Positions 1 through 9,560 of a stretch of DNA of 64,000 nucleotides are shown here, piece by piece; position 1 is the stretch's first letter; each line of letters starts with the position of its first letter. Both the position numbers and the translations under genes were made by a program. This DNA comes from Azorinus chamasolen. Its lineage: Eukaryota; Mollusca; Bivalvia; Cardiida; Solecurtidae. The notes below the pieces were generated by a model. It saw only the letters and a list, made by a program, of their open reading frames with translations. It ran no database searches and was not told the DNA's origin. The DNA lies in the NCBI GenBank assembly GCA_963576725.1, contig OY755242.1, positions 30,402,225 to 30,466,224 of the forward strand. Reading direction: 5' to 3'.

Positions 1-10
1 ATCTTGGACC

Positions 11-158
11 CAGGTCCCGCTTTCACAAACCTTCTCAAACTCAAATTCAAGCTCAGCTACCTTAAAAATATCAAAACCGTGAGTTCAGATTTGAGATATC
101 CTCAAGCTGACTTGAGGTTTGCTCAAGTTGAAAAAAAGGTTTTGAAAGCGGGAACCTG
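11..158. repeat. Fold-back (inverted repeat) element
   Basis: The left arm starts CAGGTCCCGCTTTCA and the right arm is its near reverse complement, ending TGAAAGCGGGAACCTG. The arms are about 25 bp with a spacer of roughly 95 bp that has further CTTGAG/CTCAAG pairing. No target duplication is evident. The small ORF across it is a by-product of the repeat. Confidence 0.6.
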
Positions 159-235
159 CTTGCTAAGGTTCTCAGAGTTTGCCCTTGTATTCTGATGGCT
201 TATTCAATCTTCGCATGCACACATTACCATTTGCT

Positions 236-468
236 TTATTCCTTTCCCTGTTCTATGTTTATTTCAAATTTCAATACCTACTGAACATTCATGGACAAAA
301 TAGTTGCATGTATAATGAAGTGTAGAAGTTTGAACCATTTTCGAAAGTAAAGAAACAGATCTATCAGATTCCATCGGCAAACGGAGCAGATCCTATAGAA
401 TCCGTCTGATCCGTTTCTACTCTGTTTGCAAATGTGTGAAAACACGTTTATATGAAGGAAAGGTTTAG
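236..468 (-). mobile_element. TTAA-A MITE (degenerate ends)
   Basis: The family A body is in reverse orientation: CCTTTCCCTGTTCTATGTTT end, ATTCATGGACAAAATAGTT block, a damaged GACGG-type hairpin at about 380-425, then TATGAAGGAAAGGTTTA. Both terminal TTAA sites have decayed. Confidence 0.7.
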
Positions 469-507
469 GTGTCAGAGTGGATTTTCTTTCAGTTTCTTCT
501 CAATATA

Positions 508-720
508 TAAGTTGAGTGCAAACAGCTTAGATCCTGATGAGATGCCGAGTTAATCGGGGTCCCATTTGGATTCAAACTGTTTCGGTGTCTCATCTGGATC
601 CAAACTGTTTGTTAATGTAATCGCTACCGGGATTTCATTTGCAAACATAGTTGTTCCTTATGTGACGCCGAGTAACTCAACGTTTCATCTGTACCCAAGC
701 TGTTTGACTTTTGTTTAAAG
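508..720. mobile_element. TTAA-E MITE remnants
   Basis: Three partial copies of the E stem occur here (GATCCTGATGAGATGCCGAG, CATCTGGATCCAAACTGTTT, TGACGCCGAGTAACTC). Ends are not recognisable, so these are decayed E copies. Nothing else is seen from 470 to 950. Confidence 0.5.
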
Positions 721-950
721 GCGCGACCGAATAGAAAGAAGGATCTTGGAACAGATCGAAGTTTAAAGCAGACATCATGTTTACTGCATGGCATGAGTTA
801 AATAACGTTGGCTCCAGTTTTGTTTGTTGAGATAAGGAATACTTTCAGGGTCTGGTTTTTCCCACACCTGTGCCAATAAGACCAGTTAACAAGATCGTCT
901 GTCTTAGCATTTTGAAGGCTGTTATTTCAAAGTGGAATAGTCCATATATA

Positions 951-1151
951 TTAACCCTTTACCGCATGAATACGCCTTTCTACGCATTTGCAAACACAGT
1001 AGACCCACATCAGACGATTCCTATAGGAGCCGTCTGATCAGGGTCTGCTCTGTTTGGTTATGAAATAATATAGACATTATAATACATATAATACCATAAT
1101 ATTCATGGTGTCATTATTTCTTACATGAATATCCATGGAGTAAAGAGTTAA
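951..1151 (+). mobile_element. TTAA-A2 MITE
   Basis: It runs from TTAACCCTTTACCGCAT to GGAGTAAAGAGTTAA with TTAA at both ends. It has the A-type hairpin (CAGACGATTCCTATAGGAGC) followed by the A2 tail ATTTCTTACATGAATATCCA. A complete, moderately diverged copy. Confidence 0.8.
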
Positions 1152-1295
1152 CTCCAGTGTGAAATAGTATACATTGCGAGAGAGATTTTGAATGACGAAC
1201 AGTACAGACCCATATCAAGTCATTTCTGTAGGATCCCTCTGATATTGATCTAAATTGTTTCAAATGTCAGTACACTTGTTTCCCGCATTTAGTGA

Positions 1296-1529
1296 ACTAA
1301 CCCTTTACCGATGAATATTCATGAGCGTAATGATGACATCATAAATATTGATCAGATTATTTTGTTTTGAACTAATTGCAAAAGCAGAAGCTGTAGAGTC
1401 GTATCTATATAATTCTATAGGCAAACAGAGTAGACCCAGATCAGACAGCTCCTATAGGAACCGTCCGATATGGGTCTACATTGTTTGCAAAGACATAGAA
1501 AGGTTTATTTAAGGAGTAAAGGGACTAAC
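1296..1529 (-). mobile_element. TTAA-A2 MITE
   Basis: Reverse-orientation A2 copy: CTAACCCTTTACCG end, hairpin GCAAACAGAGTAGACCCAG ... GGTCTACATTGTTTGC with tip GCTCCTATAGGAACC, and GGAGTAAAGGGACTAA end. The TTAA has decayed to CTAA. Confidence 0.75.
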
Positions 1530-1590
1530 CTCCATGGATATAGAATTGACTTTGTTGGTCGACGTAGAAAGGTTATATTCGTACTATAAA

Positions 1591-1782
1591 TACTTTCGCT
1601 GCCGAATATTGTCGTCTTCAAACTTTGTCGTCTGTTCATATTTTTTTCTATTTTTGATTTTTCTTCTCTTTTATCATAGCGCCAAACGAATTGGGATCCT
1701 GGTGAGACACCGAGTCACTCGTCTTCTCACCTAGATTCAAACAATGTGTATAGATTATCATAGATGCCACATTTGCATCTGG
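1591..1782 (+). mobile_element. TTAA-E MITE (partial)
   Basis: Contains the E left end TTTCGCTGCCGAATATTGTC, the pyrimidine-rich interior, and the stem GGATCCTGGTGAGACACCGA with its partner. The right end is decayed. Confidence 0.6.
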
Positions 1783-2055
1783 AGTAGGTGATCACTTCAA
1801 CATTTTACTCCGATAAGATAAAAAACAAACTCGTCCAAATGAATTCTCGAATCCATTCATGTTCTTTGTGAGGAGCTACTGCAAAGAAACATACCTACCG
1901 GTGAAAATTTCCCCGAGTACTGGGTCTACACTGTTTGCCTTTGTCCCATGTATGAGATTACGGGATGTTATGGGTATACATGCGCAACACGAAGACCTAT
2001 ACTTAATTTGTTATAAAAGAGCCGTAAACAAGGAGTGTATTTAAGAAATCTGAAG

Positions 2056-2150
2056 TAAATTATGTTTGATATTTTTTCAGCCAATCCTTATCTAGCTGCT
2101 ACTCAATCGATGCGATTCTAATGAGTAGCAGCTATATAGCGGTTCCCTTA
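2056..2150. repeat. H2 fold-back hairpin
   Basis: CTGCTACTCA and TGAGTAGCAG are exact inverted arms around a short loop. The same hairpin, diverged, occurs near 5640, 28525, 34018, 43088 and 45150. Confidence 0.6.
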
Positions 2151-2246
2151 GAAACCAAATGTTTTAATAGACCAGATATATATTATCTACAGTCTTGTTT
2201 GAATATGATATCTGTATTTTGAGAGCGCTAGCTATTTGGCACCACA

Positions 2247-2440
2247 GGTAGCCATTTCGTGGGTCTACGTGGTCTACAAAGTCAAAAACATTGATTGGGT
2301 CGTTTTAGTGTTATTAGGCCGTTTCGTGGATCTACATGGTCTAAAAAGTAAAAAAAATCATTGGGTCGATTGAGTGTTATTGTATAATATACATGTAACA
2401 CTAAATCGACCCATGTAGACCCACGAAATGACCCCCTGTG
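2247..2440. repeat. Inverted-repeat element with duplicated left arm
   Basis: CCATTTCGTGGGTCTACGTG at the left pairs with CATGTAGACCCACGAAATG at the right. A second diverged left-arm copy lies at about 2322-2345 (GTTTCGTGGATCTACATGG) with a shared ATTGGGTCGNTTNAGTGTTA tail. The arm has therefore been duplicated in tandem within the element. Superfamily unknown. Confidence 0.6.
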
Positions 2441-2867
2441 TTTGGCACTATGACGGGTTAGGGATTTGGTTATAGACGGCTCCCATTTGGATTGTCTGGT
2501 TCTTTAAGGTGTCCATTTAATGTCCCTGACACTCCTTGGTATTAGACACAGACCGGTCACATTATCCTGAGAAGGGGCATAGAAGTTCCTTTTAAATCAT
2601 TATTAGAAATAATGTTTACTCAAATTATGATATGTTGCGGTTTTGAGATCGTCTGTTGTATTGAAATATCGAGGTATTGCAATTGTTTTGGTGTTGGCGT
2701 TTTGTCATCGATGGCGACCTACTGTTTGTGTTGTTTTAAATTGTCATATATTCATCAACATAATTAACATCCCTTTCAAACTGCACACATTTGTTGACCT
2801 TCACAACGGCTACAAAGCTGATAAGGAACAAGTACTCTGTCATGAATAGTTGAAGAGTTATTGCCCT

Positions 2868-3113
2868 TTAACCATTTGCTCCATAAATACACCTTTCTGA
2901 GTTTTTGCAAACAGAGAAGACCCATAGGCGATGTCTGTTCAGGCTCTACTTTGTTTGTTTATGATAATTTTTATAATATACATGTAGATGTGATTTTGCA
3001 GTTTCGACCACGAACAAACATCCATCTGTCAGTGTGCTATTATAACAGTAAATCCAATCAATACCCATGATGTCATTATTTCTTACTTGAATTTTCTTGC
3101 CGTAAATGGTTAA
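2868..3113 (+). mobile_element. TTAA-A2 MITE
   Basis: TTAA at both ends (TTAACCATTTGCTCCATAAA ... CCGTAAATGGTTAA). The hairpin is largely eroded, but the flanking GCAAACAGAGAAGACCC and the A2 tail (GATGTCATTATTTCTTAC) are intact. Confidence 0.75.
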
Positions 3114-3144
3114 ATTGCTTTAGTGATTGGAACTGCTTTCGGTC

Positions 3145-3275
3145 GTCTAGATCGGTAAACTTTTTGAAAAGCTATTGGCACAGTATCAACCAATTTGTGT
3201 CCTAATGAAACACCGAGTTTTTCTTCGTCTCGTCCGGACCAAACCTGTTTGCACATGCCAGTTAGGTCGCTCTTA
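3145..3275. mobile_element. TTAA-E MITE remnant
   Basis: Holds an E-like stem (AATGAAACACCGAG ... CTCGTCCGGACCAAACCTG) without clear ends. Confidence 0.4.
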
Positions 3276-3310
3276 GAACTTGAGGGTTAATGCTAAACTG
3301 AGAGCAAATA

Positions 3311-3502
3311 CAGTAAAACCCTCTAATGCGACCACCAAAAAGGGGCACAATTCACAGTGGCAAAGGCATGTGGTAGCTTAATGCAGGACGAAAGTTATGC
3401 AGAAAGCTTTCTGCATAACCTTCGCCATGCATTAAGCAACCACCTGCTTATAAAGACAGCCATGTTTGTTGATTAAGTGGTCGCATTAGAGGGGTTCTAC
3501 TG
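3311..3502 (+). mobile_element. CAGT-C2 MITE
   Basis: Runs CAGTAAAACCCTCTAATGCG to GAGGGGTTCTACTG with TA on each side, as for Tc1/mariner-pogo elements. The interior is a long palindrome: GGTAGCTTAATGCAGGACGA, GCAGAAAGCTTTCTGC tip, then the inverse arm. No coding capacity. Confidence 0.85.
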
Positions 3503-3615
3503 TAGTGCCATTATGACCGTGTCAGGTATATCGAAGACGAGGGTTTTCAGTTGAAACTGTCCAGTTAACCCTTACCTACTGTGAAAACAATAGCATATGC
3601 TCAAATTTGGATATA

Positions 3616-4171
3616 CAGTTGAACTTCGATATCTCGAACTTCAAGGGACAATACAAATTACATGTAGTTCGAGATATAGAGGATCTGTTGCGAGTTGTCT
3701 TTTAAGATCACATGTTCCTAAACGAGCCTTAGAAAATGTCATTAAGCGAGCCTTGGCGAGCTAAATAACATTTTCTTGGCGAGTTTAGGAACTTGTGATC
3801 TTAAAAGACAACAAGCATCAGATTATTTTTCTCACATATCAAAAAAGTGTATTTTCGCCGTTTAAATGACATGTAAATATAGGTTTCCATGGTTTGACGT
3901 CATATATGACGTATGACGTCATATATGTTCTAAAGTGAACTTACACGTGTTACAGATAAGGGAATCTTAACCTGTTGTTCCAACTCGGAGATAAGGGTAG
4001 GTATGTGAGAAAACAGAAGTTCGAGTTATCCGATTTATAATCTGGACAATTTATCGAGTTCACATCTTAATGCAGGTCTAAAGTGTTTCTAGATACCCGT
4101 AGTTATTTATACTTAGTTCGAGATTACCCGAGGTCCGAGTTATCCGAATTCGAGATATCGAAGTTCAATTG
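3616..4171 (+). mobile_element. CAGT-C4 MITE interrupted by a J element
   Basis: Ends CAGTTGAACTTCGATATCTC and GATATCGAAGTTCAATTG, flanked by TA. GTTCGAGATATAG and GTTCGAGTTATCCG repeats form subterminal arms. A J element (3672-4013) splits the left third. A complete C4 copy for comparison lies at 20531-20849. Confidence 0.8.
3672..4013 (-). mobile_element. J fold-back element, copy 1 (empty site for A)
   Basis: Begins with a stem AGTTGTCTTTTAAGATCACA that pairs with its complement about 90 bp later, then an interior with two perfect TGACGTCA palindromes (3895-3902, 3914-3921) and a third half site. The sequence matches 27425-28021 in the opposite orientation. At 3862-3865 this copy has an uninterrupted TTAA where copy 2 carries a TTAA-A element. 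Confidence 0.8.
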
Positions 4172-4239
4172 TAGTGCATTTTACTGCTTCCCATTCTATC
4201 AGTTATTAATTACCTATCGACAGAGAGTCAAACAGCTTA

Positions 4240-4285
4240 GGTCTGATCGGCTTCTCATCTGGATCCAAGCTGTTTGCAAATGCCA
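4240..4285. mobile_element. TTAA-E half stem
   Basis: The stretch GGCTTCTCATCTGGATCCAA followed by GCTGTTTGCAAATGCCAG matches the right half of the E hairpin only. Confidence 0.4.
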
Positions 4286-4321
4286 GTTAGATCGGACATA
4301 GAATAACGTTAATTCATATAC

Positions 4322-4534
4322 AGTAAACCCCATCTAATGCGACCACAGAAAGGAGGTATAATTCTGGGTCCTTTATGCAGGGGTACATGTAACTTAATGC
4401 AGGGCAGAAGTCATTCAGAAAGCTCCTGTAGGATCTTTCTGAATGACTTCCAGCCTGCATTAAGCAGCCACTTGCTTTTAAAGACACCCATATTTATTTA
4501 TAAAGCAGTCACCGCTTTAGTGGAATTCTACTGT
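4322..4534 (+). mobile_element. CAGT-C2 MITE
   Basis: CAGTAAACCCCATCTAATGC at the left, GTGGAATTCTACTG at the right, TA flanks, and a perfect-looking stem with tip AAGCTCCTGTAGGATCTTTC. Confidence 0.8.
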
Positions 4535-5217
4535 ATTCTAATGTTCCAATCACAATCGGTAATAAAGATATAACACATTCTGTCGCAGAAAATAAGAATG
4601 CAAGACCTGTGATGGTGTGTCAATTATTTCTCTATAGAATACGAGACGCAAGAAACTGAAATGATTGTATTTCAGATGTGGCGTTTCGTTCGTAATTAGC
4701 TTTTCGCATGCTATAGCGGCGAATTTATACTAACATATGCAACGTTTTAAGCCAGATGGGATGCCGGGTAACCCTACGTCTCAACGTGATCCAGTCTGTT
4801 TACCACATTGTCTGTATATTTGAAGAGAAGATGAAAACATAATAAGTTTGGACATAATAGCTGACTACAACTTTGTAGTCGACAATTATTATTCGGCATA
4901 CAAAGAGTCAGAGAGCGTTATTTCCATTTGTACACAAGCCGTCTGTGTACAGACTTGAAACCCACTTTTTCATTTGACGTAAATTAGTTAAGATTGACTT
5001 TCATCTGTTATTCATTTAATTTTTTCACGTTTTCTCGGATTACCTAAAATTCAACTTTTAAATTAACACTCGACATAGCGTTCTGCTGCAGGAAGAAACT
5101 CTTTTAATATATTAGATCATCTACTTTTCTAATTCGGAAATTGTCATTATCCATGCATGGAATTCGGAAACTGCAAAGCGACCGTAGTGACAAACGTAAG
5201 GCATTGTCCTATCCAAA
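4535..5217. other. Mostly unassigned spacer with an E remnant
   Basis: An E-type stem remnant lies at about 4745-4805 (CCAGATGGGATGCCGGGTAA). Otherwise no coding signal or known repeat was recognised. Confidence 0.4.
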
Positions 5218-5221
5218 TACA

Positions 5222-5636
5222 GTACAACCCCTCTAACGCGACCACCAAAAATGGGCATAGTTCTAGACGACAGAGTCAGGTGGTAGCTTAATGCAGGTAC
5301 CCTAGCTTTCTGCATAACTTTCGTCCTGCATTAAGCCACCAACTGCTTATAAGGCAGATATGTTTATTCATTAAAGGCATTTCGAAAGGAATGTTGACCC
5401 ATTAACCCCATGCTGTGTATTCTGGGAGCTAACTGTCAGGCATCTGATACACAAACTGATAAGGCGGGCTACCATCACAGAGGATCAATGTATAATTGCA
5501 TAACTTAATCTCTTATGGCTATGGACCCTGACTGGACACTGCAGGAGCACAGCTGGATACTGTGTATAATGGGGGGGTCACTTATATAAGGAGATTTGAA
5601 ATGCCTTTAAGTGGTCGCATTAGAGGGGTTCTACTG
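5222..5636 (+). mobile_element. CAGT-C2 MITE interrupted by a TTAA element
   Basis: Starts CAGTACAACCCCTCTAACGC and ends AGAGGGGTTCTACTG with TA flanks. The right arm is split at TTAA by a 232-bp element (5375-5606). Removing the insert restores TTCATTAAGTGGTCGCATTA, as in other C2 copies. Confidence 0.85.
5375..5606. mobile_element. TTAA-flanked element with AGGCATTTC ends
   Basis: Ends are AGGCATTTC and GAAATGCCT, directly bounded by TTAA at 5371-5374 and 5607-5610. The site lies inside a C2 MITE whose empty form has one TTAA. The interior (ACACTGCAGGAGCACAGCTG, a 7-G run) is unlike families A-F. It is a separate TTAA-targeting element without the usual CCC start. Confidence 0.8.
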
Positions 5637-5639
5637 TAC

Positions 5640-5745
5640 CTTATTTCTCGACCAAATCCTGTATTTGTCTGTACTCATTAGAATCGCCTTTGAGAGGCAA
5701 TTCTAATGAGTACATGCAACATAAGCTTTGGCAATAAAGTATATA
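5640..5745. repeat. H2 fold-back hairpin
   Basis: TGTACTCATTAGAATCGCCT pairs with AGGCAATTCTAATGAGTACA around a short GAG loop; TTATTTCTC marks the left edge as in other H/H2 copies. Confidence 0.7.
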
Positions 5746-5859
5746 AACAATTGTATCATAGAGTTCCTAAAGTCACTTCTTATCTAGACACGTGATATCC
5801 TGCACCGTAGATAATTTGCAGGTGATTTTCAAATGCGTTATAAGTGTTAATGCCATGTT

Positions 5860-6060
5860 TAGATCGTTTGGCGCCATTTAATTTCTGTCTGCAAACAATG
5901 TTGTCTGCTTTAAGTTCCACCAATTTCTTCTCTAAAACGTCAGTGGTGTCTCAAACAGTTTGGAACCTGATGAGACGCTGAGTTACTCATCTGGATCTAA
6001 ACTGTTTGCAAAGGGTATCGCAGATTTTCCCATTGCGACAACCATGTGATTCTCTATAAG
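5860..6060. mobile_element. TTAA-E MITE (diverged)
   Basis: E-type interior (TCTGCAAACAATGTTGTCTGC) and stem CCTGATGAGACGCTGAGTTA followed by CATCTGGATCTAAACTGTTT. Terminal TTAA not identifiable. Confidence 0.55.
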
Positions 6061-6100
6061 GCGACTCCGTCGGTGAAAGAATAAGAGTTTCCCAGTGTCT

Positions 6101-6321
6101 TTAACTCTTTTGGCGCCAAATTTAAAAGTTTCGTCTGCAATAATAATTTCATATTTAATATAATTCTAAACTAAATAATAAAGGTACATTAGTAAAACAT
6201 TGGGTTTTTTAAAACCTGTATGCTTGGGCTAAAACAATACAGAAAACAGTGAAGTCCCAGGACCTGGGACTGCACTGTTTTCAGTGGTGCCAACAGGCGA
6301 CATTGGCGCCGAAAGAGTTAA
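6101..6321 (+). mobile_element. TTAA-F MITE
   Basis: TTAACTCTTTTGGCGCCAAA at the left and TTGGCGCCGAAAGAGTTAA at the right, so both the TTAA and the terminal inverted repeat are clear. The central palindrome is short here (AAGTCCCAGGACCTGGGACT), with the flanking F marks ACAGTGAAG and TGCACTGTTTTCAGTGGTGC. Confidence 0.8.
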
Positions 6322-6504
6322 TAAATCTGATTGGTTTAGGTGTATATACGAATAAATCCTATGGACAAATTATTCCAGTGGTTCATTCTCAATTATCCGG
6401 CTCTGAAATGCGTACTTATAGCCATGCCGCGATAAAATGTTCCCCTGGAGGTTTGTATTTGCAGCAGAACCTATTGAGAACGACCACTTTGTGAACTGTT
6501 GGCG

Positions 6505-6586
6505 TCATAGTGTTAATGCAAGTGGTTGCTTAAAGCAGAATGAAAGTTATTCACCAGCTTTCTGCATAACATTTGCCCTGTGTTAA
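6505..6586 (+). mobile_element. CAGT-C2 MITE fragment hosting a D insertion
   Basis: AAGTGGTTGCTTAAAGCAG, then the GAAAGTTATTCACCAGCTTTC core and CATTTGCCCTGTGTTAA. The C2 right arm normally reads CCTGCATTAAGC; here TTAA is followed by a TTAA-D end, and TTAAGC reappears at 8189. Confidence 0.6.
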
Positions 6587-6653
6587 CCATTCGCTTGCTG
6601 AATTATGTCTCCCCCCATATTTATATGGGGGAGACATATTGTTTTCGTGAGAG

Positions 6654-6654
<1 letters not shown>

Positions 6655-6706
<52 letters not shown>

Positions 6707-6757
6707 CGTATGTCCGTCTGTCCGTCCGTCCGTCTGTCTGTCTGTCTGTCCGTCACA
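6655..6757 (+). repeat. (TCTG)n / (TCCG)n microsatellite
   Basis: About 25 tetranucleotide units, TCTG at first, with interspersed TCCG variants towards the right end. It forms the head of the tandem-repeat element. Confidence 0.95.
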
Positions 6758-6760
6758 CTT

Positions 6761-7835
6761 TTTGTCCGGACGATAACTTCAATATGCCTGATGCCAGTTG
6801 ATTGAAACTTCATATATGGAAAGAGCATAATGAGAGGAAGTGTCATGCACAAGGTCCATAACTCTGGCTTTACTAATATAGGAGTTATTGCCCCTTGTAA
6901 AAAAAGCACACTTTTTTGTCCGGACGATAACTCCTATATGGCTCATGCCATTGGATTGAAACTTCATATATGGAAAGATCATGACGAGAGGAAGTGTCAT
7001 GCCCAAGGTCCATAACTCTGGCTTCGCTAATATTGGAGTTATTGCCCTTTGTAAAAAATATCACAATTTTTTGTCCGGACAATAACTTCAATATGCCTGA
7101 TGCCAGTTGATTGAAACTTCATATATGGAAAGAGCATAATGAGAGGAAGTGTCATGCAGAAGGTACATAACTCTGGCTTCACTAATATAGGAGTTATTGC
7201 CCTTTGTAAAAAAAGCACACTTTTTTGTCCGGACGATAACTTCTATATGGCTCATGCCATTGGATTGAAACTTCATATATCGAAAGATCATAACCAGAGG
7301 AAGTGTCATGCACAAGGTCCATAACTCTGGCTTCACTAATATTGGAGTTATTGCCCTTTGTAAAATAAATCACAATTTTTTGTCCGGATGATTACTCCTA
7401 TGTGACACAGGCCATTGGAGTGAAACTTCATACATGGAACGATCATAATAAGAGAAAGTGTCATGCATAAGATCCTTAACTCGAGCTTCAATAAATTTAG
7501 AGTTATTGCCCCTTGTACATTTGTTTAATTCTTTCTTGTCCGGACGATAACTCCTACATGGCTCTTGCCATCGTATTGAAACTTCATACATGGAAAGAGC
7601 ATGATGAGAGAAAGTGTCATGAACAAGGGCCATAATTCTGGCTTCAATACTTTTGGAGTTATTGCCCTTTGTTACATTTTTTGGCCGATCAATAACTCCT
7701 GTTCGACTGATGCTATTGGAATGACATTTTATTTTTGGAAAGCGCATGATGAAAGTAAGTGTCATGCACAAGGGCCATTAATCTGGTATCAGTATTTTTG
7801 GAGTTATTAGCTGTTATCATTTTCTTTTTGAAAAA
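6761..7835 (+). repeat. Tandem array of ~155-bp monomers
   Basis: The motif TTTGTCCGGACGATAACT recurs at 6761, 6915, 7070, 7224, 7379, 7535 and, diverged, 7680, giving steps of 154-156 bp and then 145. Monomers 1 and 3 match, and 2 and 4 match, more closely than neighbours, so the real unit is a 309-bp dimer. Later monomers are more diverged. Confidence 0.9.
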
Positions 7836-8229
7836 TGTAGTGTGGAAAACGCATAATGAGGGGAAGTATCATTCATCAAGACCATAACATTTTTAGTGAT
7901 TTCCCTTTACATATTGCTTTTATTAGAGGGGAGACATCCGTTTTTGTGACAAAAACCTCTTGTTTTAAAATACATTTCTCCTTCTTTACCCATGTCCTGT
8001 TGTATAATTACATATATCTTCACTGTGTACAAGTATTTCACTGTGCATTCACTGCTGTGGAGTGCACTGGTTGCACAATCAACTTGTAAATAGTGCAGAC
8101 CCTGATGAGACAGTTCCTGCAGGAGCTGTCTCATCTGGGTCTTCACTATTTACAGGTAGGTACATTGACGTGAATAGCAAGCGAAGGGTTAAGCTCGGTA
8201 CATGTATATAGATTCAGCCAAGGTCATAA

Positions 8230-8332
8230 CTTCATGTGTGCATGTAGTGCCATGTACCATTATGAAACCAGTCGTATTGATATACATACAGGCCTTATTT
8301 CTTACATAGATAGTCATGGAGTAAGGGCTAAA
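8230..8332 (+). mobile_element. TTAA-A2 MITE right-end remnant
   Basis: CATGTACCATTATGAAACCA, then ATTTCTTACATAGATAGTCA and GGAGTAAGGGCTAA match the A2 tail. The hairpin half is missing. The stretch 8333-8680 after it shows no recognisable feature. Confidence 0.5.
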
Positions 8333-8679
8333 TAGATCCAGATTTAGGCGTTATTGAGTTATCGCTGTAGAGGTGTTTCACTGATATAAGACCTGCCACC
8401 GTGGAATGGTCCGAATTGTTTGACGCCTATATGCATCGTCAGTATCTTACTGTTCATATTATAGTATATATTCTGAGCAGACGCGGTGCCAGATCTGGGT
8501 CTACACCATCTGTATAACCCCGATGTTGACACTTTGTTCTCAGTGACATGACCGGGACACATGGCGATGCTGACAATCAGTGTTATCTTCAAGCCTGGTA
8601 ACCAGCAGTGCTAGACGGAAGTATCCTATTCTTCTGCGTCTGATAAATGAGACATTTACTGGAAATGGCAACGTTGTTG

Positions 8680-8875
8680 GTTTAACAGTTTGCATGCGGG
8701 AAATACGTGAACTGGCATTTGCAAACAGAGTAGATCCTGATCAGAGGGGTCCTAGAACAGCCCTCTGACCAGGGTCTGCACTGTTTGTCTTTCAAACTCG
8801 GCTCGCAAATCATACATTTTCATTAAAAATTGGGAACCATTCAAATTTGAAATATTAGCATTCAAAAGGTTAACT
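8680..8875 (+). mobile_element. TTAA-A2 MITE
   Basis: Hairpin GCAAACAGAGTAGATCCTGA to GGTCTGCACTGTTTG with tip GGTCCTAGAACAGCC; ends TTAACAG and CAAAAGGTTAA. Confidence 0.6.
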
Positions 8876-9127
8876 CTAGTTTTGTTAACAATTCTCTCCT
8901 AATTTGAAATGCATAAGAGATTTGTTGCGGGAAAGTGTTGAACCACTTGCTTGTTGTAATTTTAATCTCGTGCAAAATTCCCTCCGCTCTTGTTTCAATC
9001 TTCAAGATTCATACATATTTTCAGACTATACGGGAACACTACAGTGTCAAGATGTTTGGATCCTGGTGAGGCACCGCCTGATCTAAATACTGTTTTGAAA
9101 GGGACATTAAGATTCGTTTGTTCCGGT

Positions 9128-9328
9128 TTAGCCCTTTCGCTGCCAATGCCGGATCTGTGATTACCTATGCAAACAGTTTGGATCCAGATGAGACGCCGAG
9201 TAACTCGGCGTCCAAACAGGATCCAAACTGTTTGTTACTGTTACTATGTTTTTGAAACAAAAATGACGAAAATAAAAAAAAAATGAAAATTTGTAGCAGA
9301 CGACAGAGTTTGGCAGCGAAAGGGTTAA
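9128..9328 (+). mobile_element. TTAA-E MITE, reference copy
   Basis: Terminal repeat GCCCTTTCGCTGCCAA and TTTGGCAGCGAAAGGG, bounded by TTTA and TTAA. The stem GGATCCAGATGAGACGCCGA, tip GTAACTC, and partner GGATCCAAACTGTTTG are clear. An A-rich tail with GCAGACGACAGAG precedes the right end. Confidence 0.85.
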
Positions 9329-9329
9329 G

Positions 9330-9560
9330 CTTTAACCCTTATCATGTTTCAATATGTCTGCTTTAACTTCGATCAGTTGCACTGTTTGCTTTCTTCCAAT
9401 ACATTTACAGGCTTTTGAACGAATGTCAAACATCTTGGATCCTGGTGAGTTATCGGGTTAAACAGCTTGGATCCTGGTGAGTTATCGGGTTACCCGGCGT
9501 CTCATCTGGATCCAGTCGGTTTGCAATGGCATTTCAGGTAACGGTTAGCAGATTGCTGGT
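9330..9560. mobile_element. TTAA-E MITE with a tandemly duplicated stem arm
   Basis: CTTGGATCCTGGTGAGTTAT occurs twice, 32-33 bp apart (about 9433 and 9466), before the single right arm GGCGTCTCATCTGGATCCAG. The left stem arm has been duplicated. Confidence 0.6.

Larger units (their letters stand above)
6605..7962. mobile_element. GGGGGAGACA element with (TCTG)n and 155-bp tandem repeats
   Basis: Opens with a perfect palindrome of CTCCCCCCATAT and ATATGGGGGAG, then (TCTG)n, then seven monomers of about 155 bp, each starting near TTTGTCCGGACGATAAC, and closes with GGGGAGACATCC. Its edges are set by the D MITE it interrupts. No transposase is visible. I associate this repeat type with bivalve genomes from memory. 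ORFs on both strands are repeat shadows. Confidence 0.75.
6583..8192 (-). mobile_element. TTAA-D MITE split by the GGGGGAGACA element
   Basis: The left 22 bp (TTAACCATTCGCTTGCTGAA) sit at 6583-6604. The remaining body resumes at about 7963 (TTTTAAAATACATTTCTCC) and runs through the GATGAGACAGTTCCTGCAGG hairpin to AGCAAGCGAAGGGTTAA at 8192. The gap is filled by the tandem-repeat element. Confidence 0.8.

Noticed and set aside
6101..6321. TTAACCC ends as telomere-like repeats
   Set aside because: TTAACCC is not tandem here; it is the TTAA target plus the CCC start of each element.
6583..7771. Small ORFs on both strands in the 6.6-7.8 kb region
   Set aside because: They follow the (TCTG)n and 155-bp tandem repeat units; the same peptides reappear every 309 bp.
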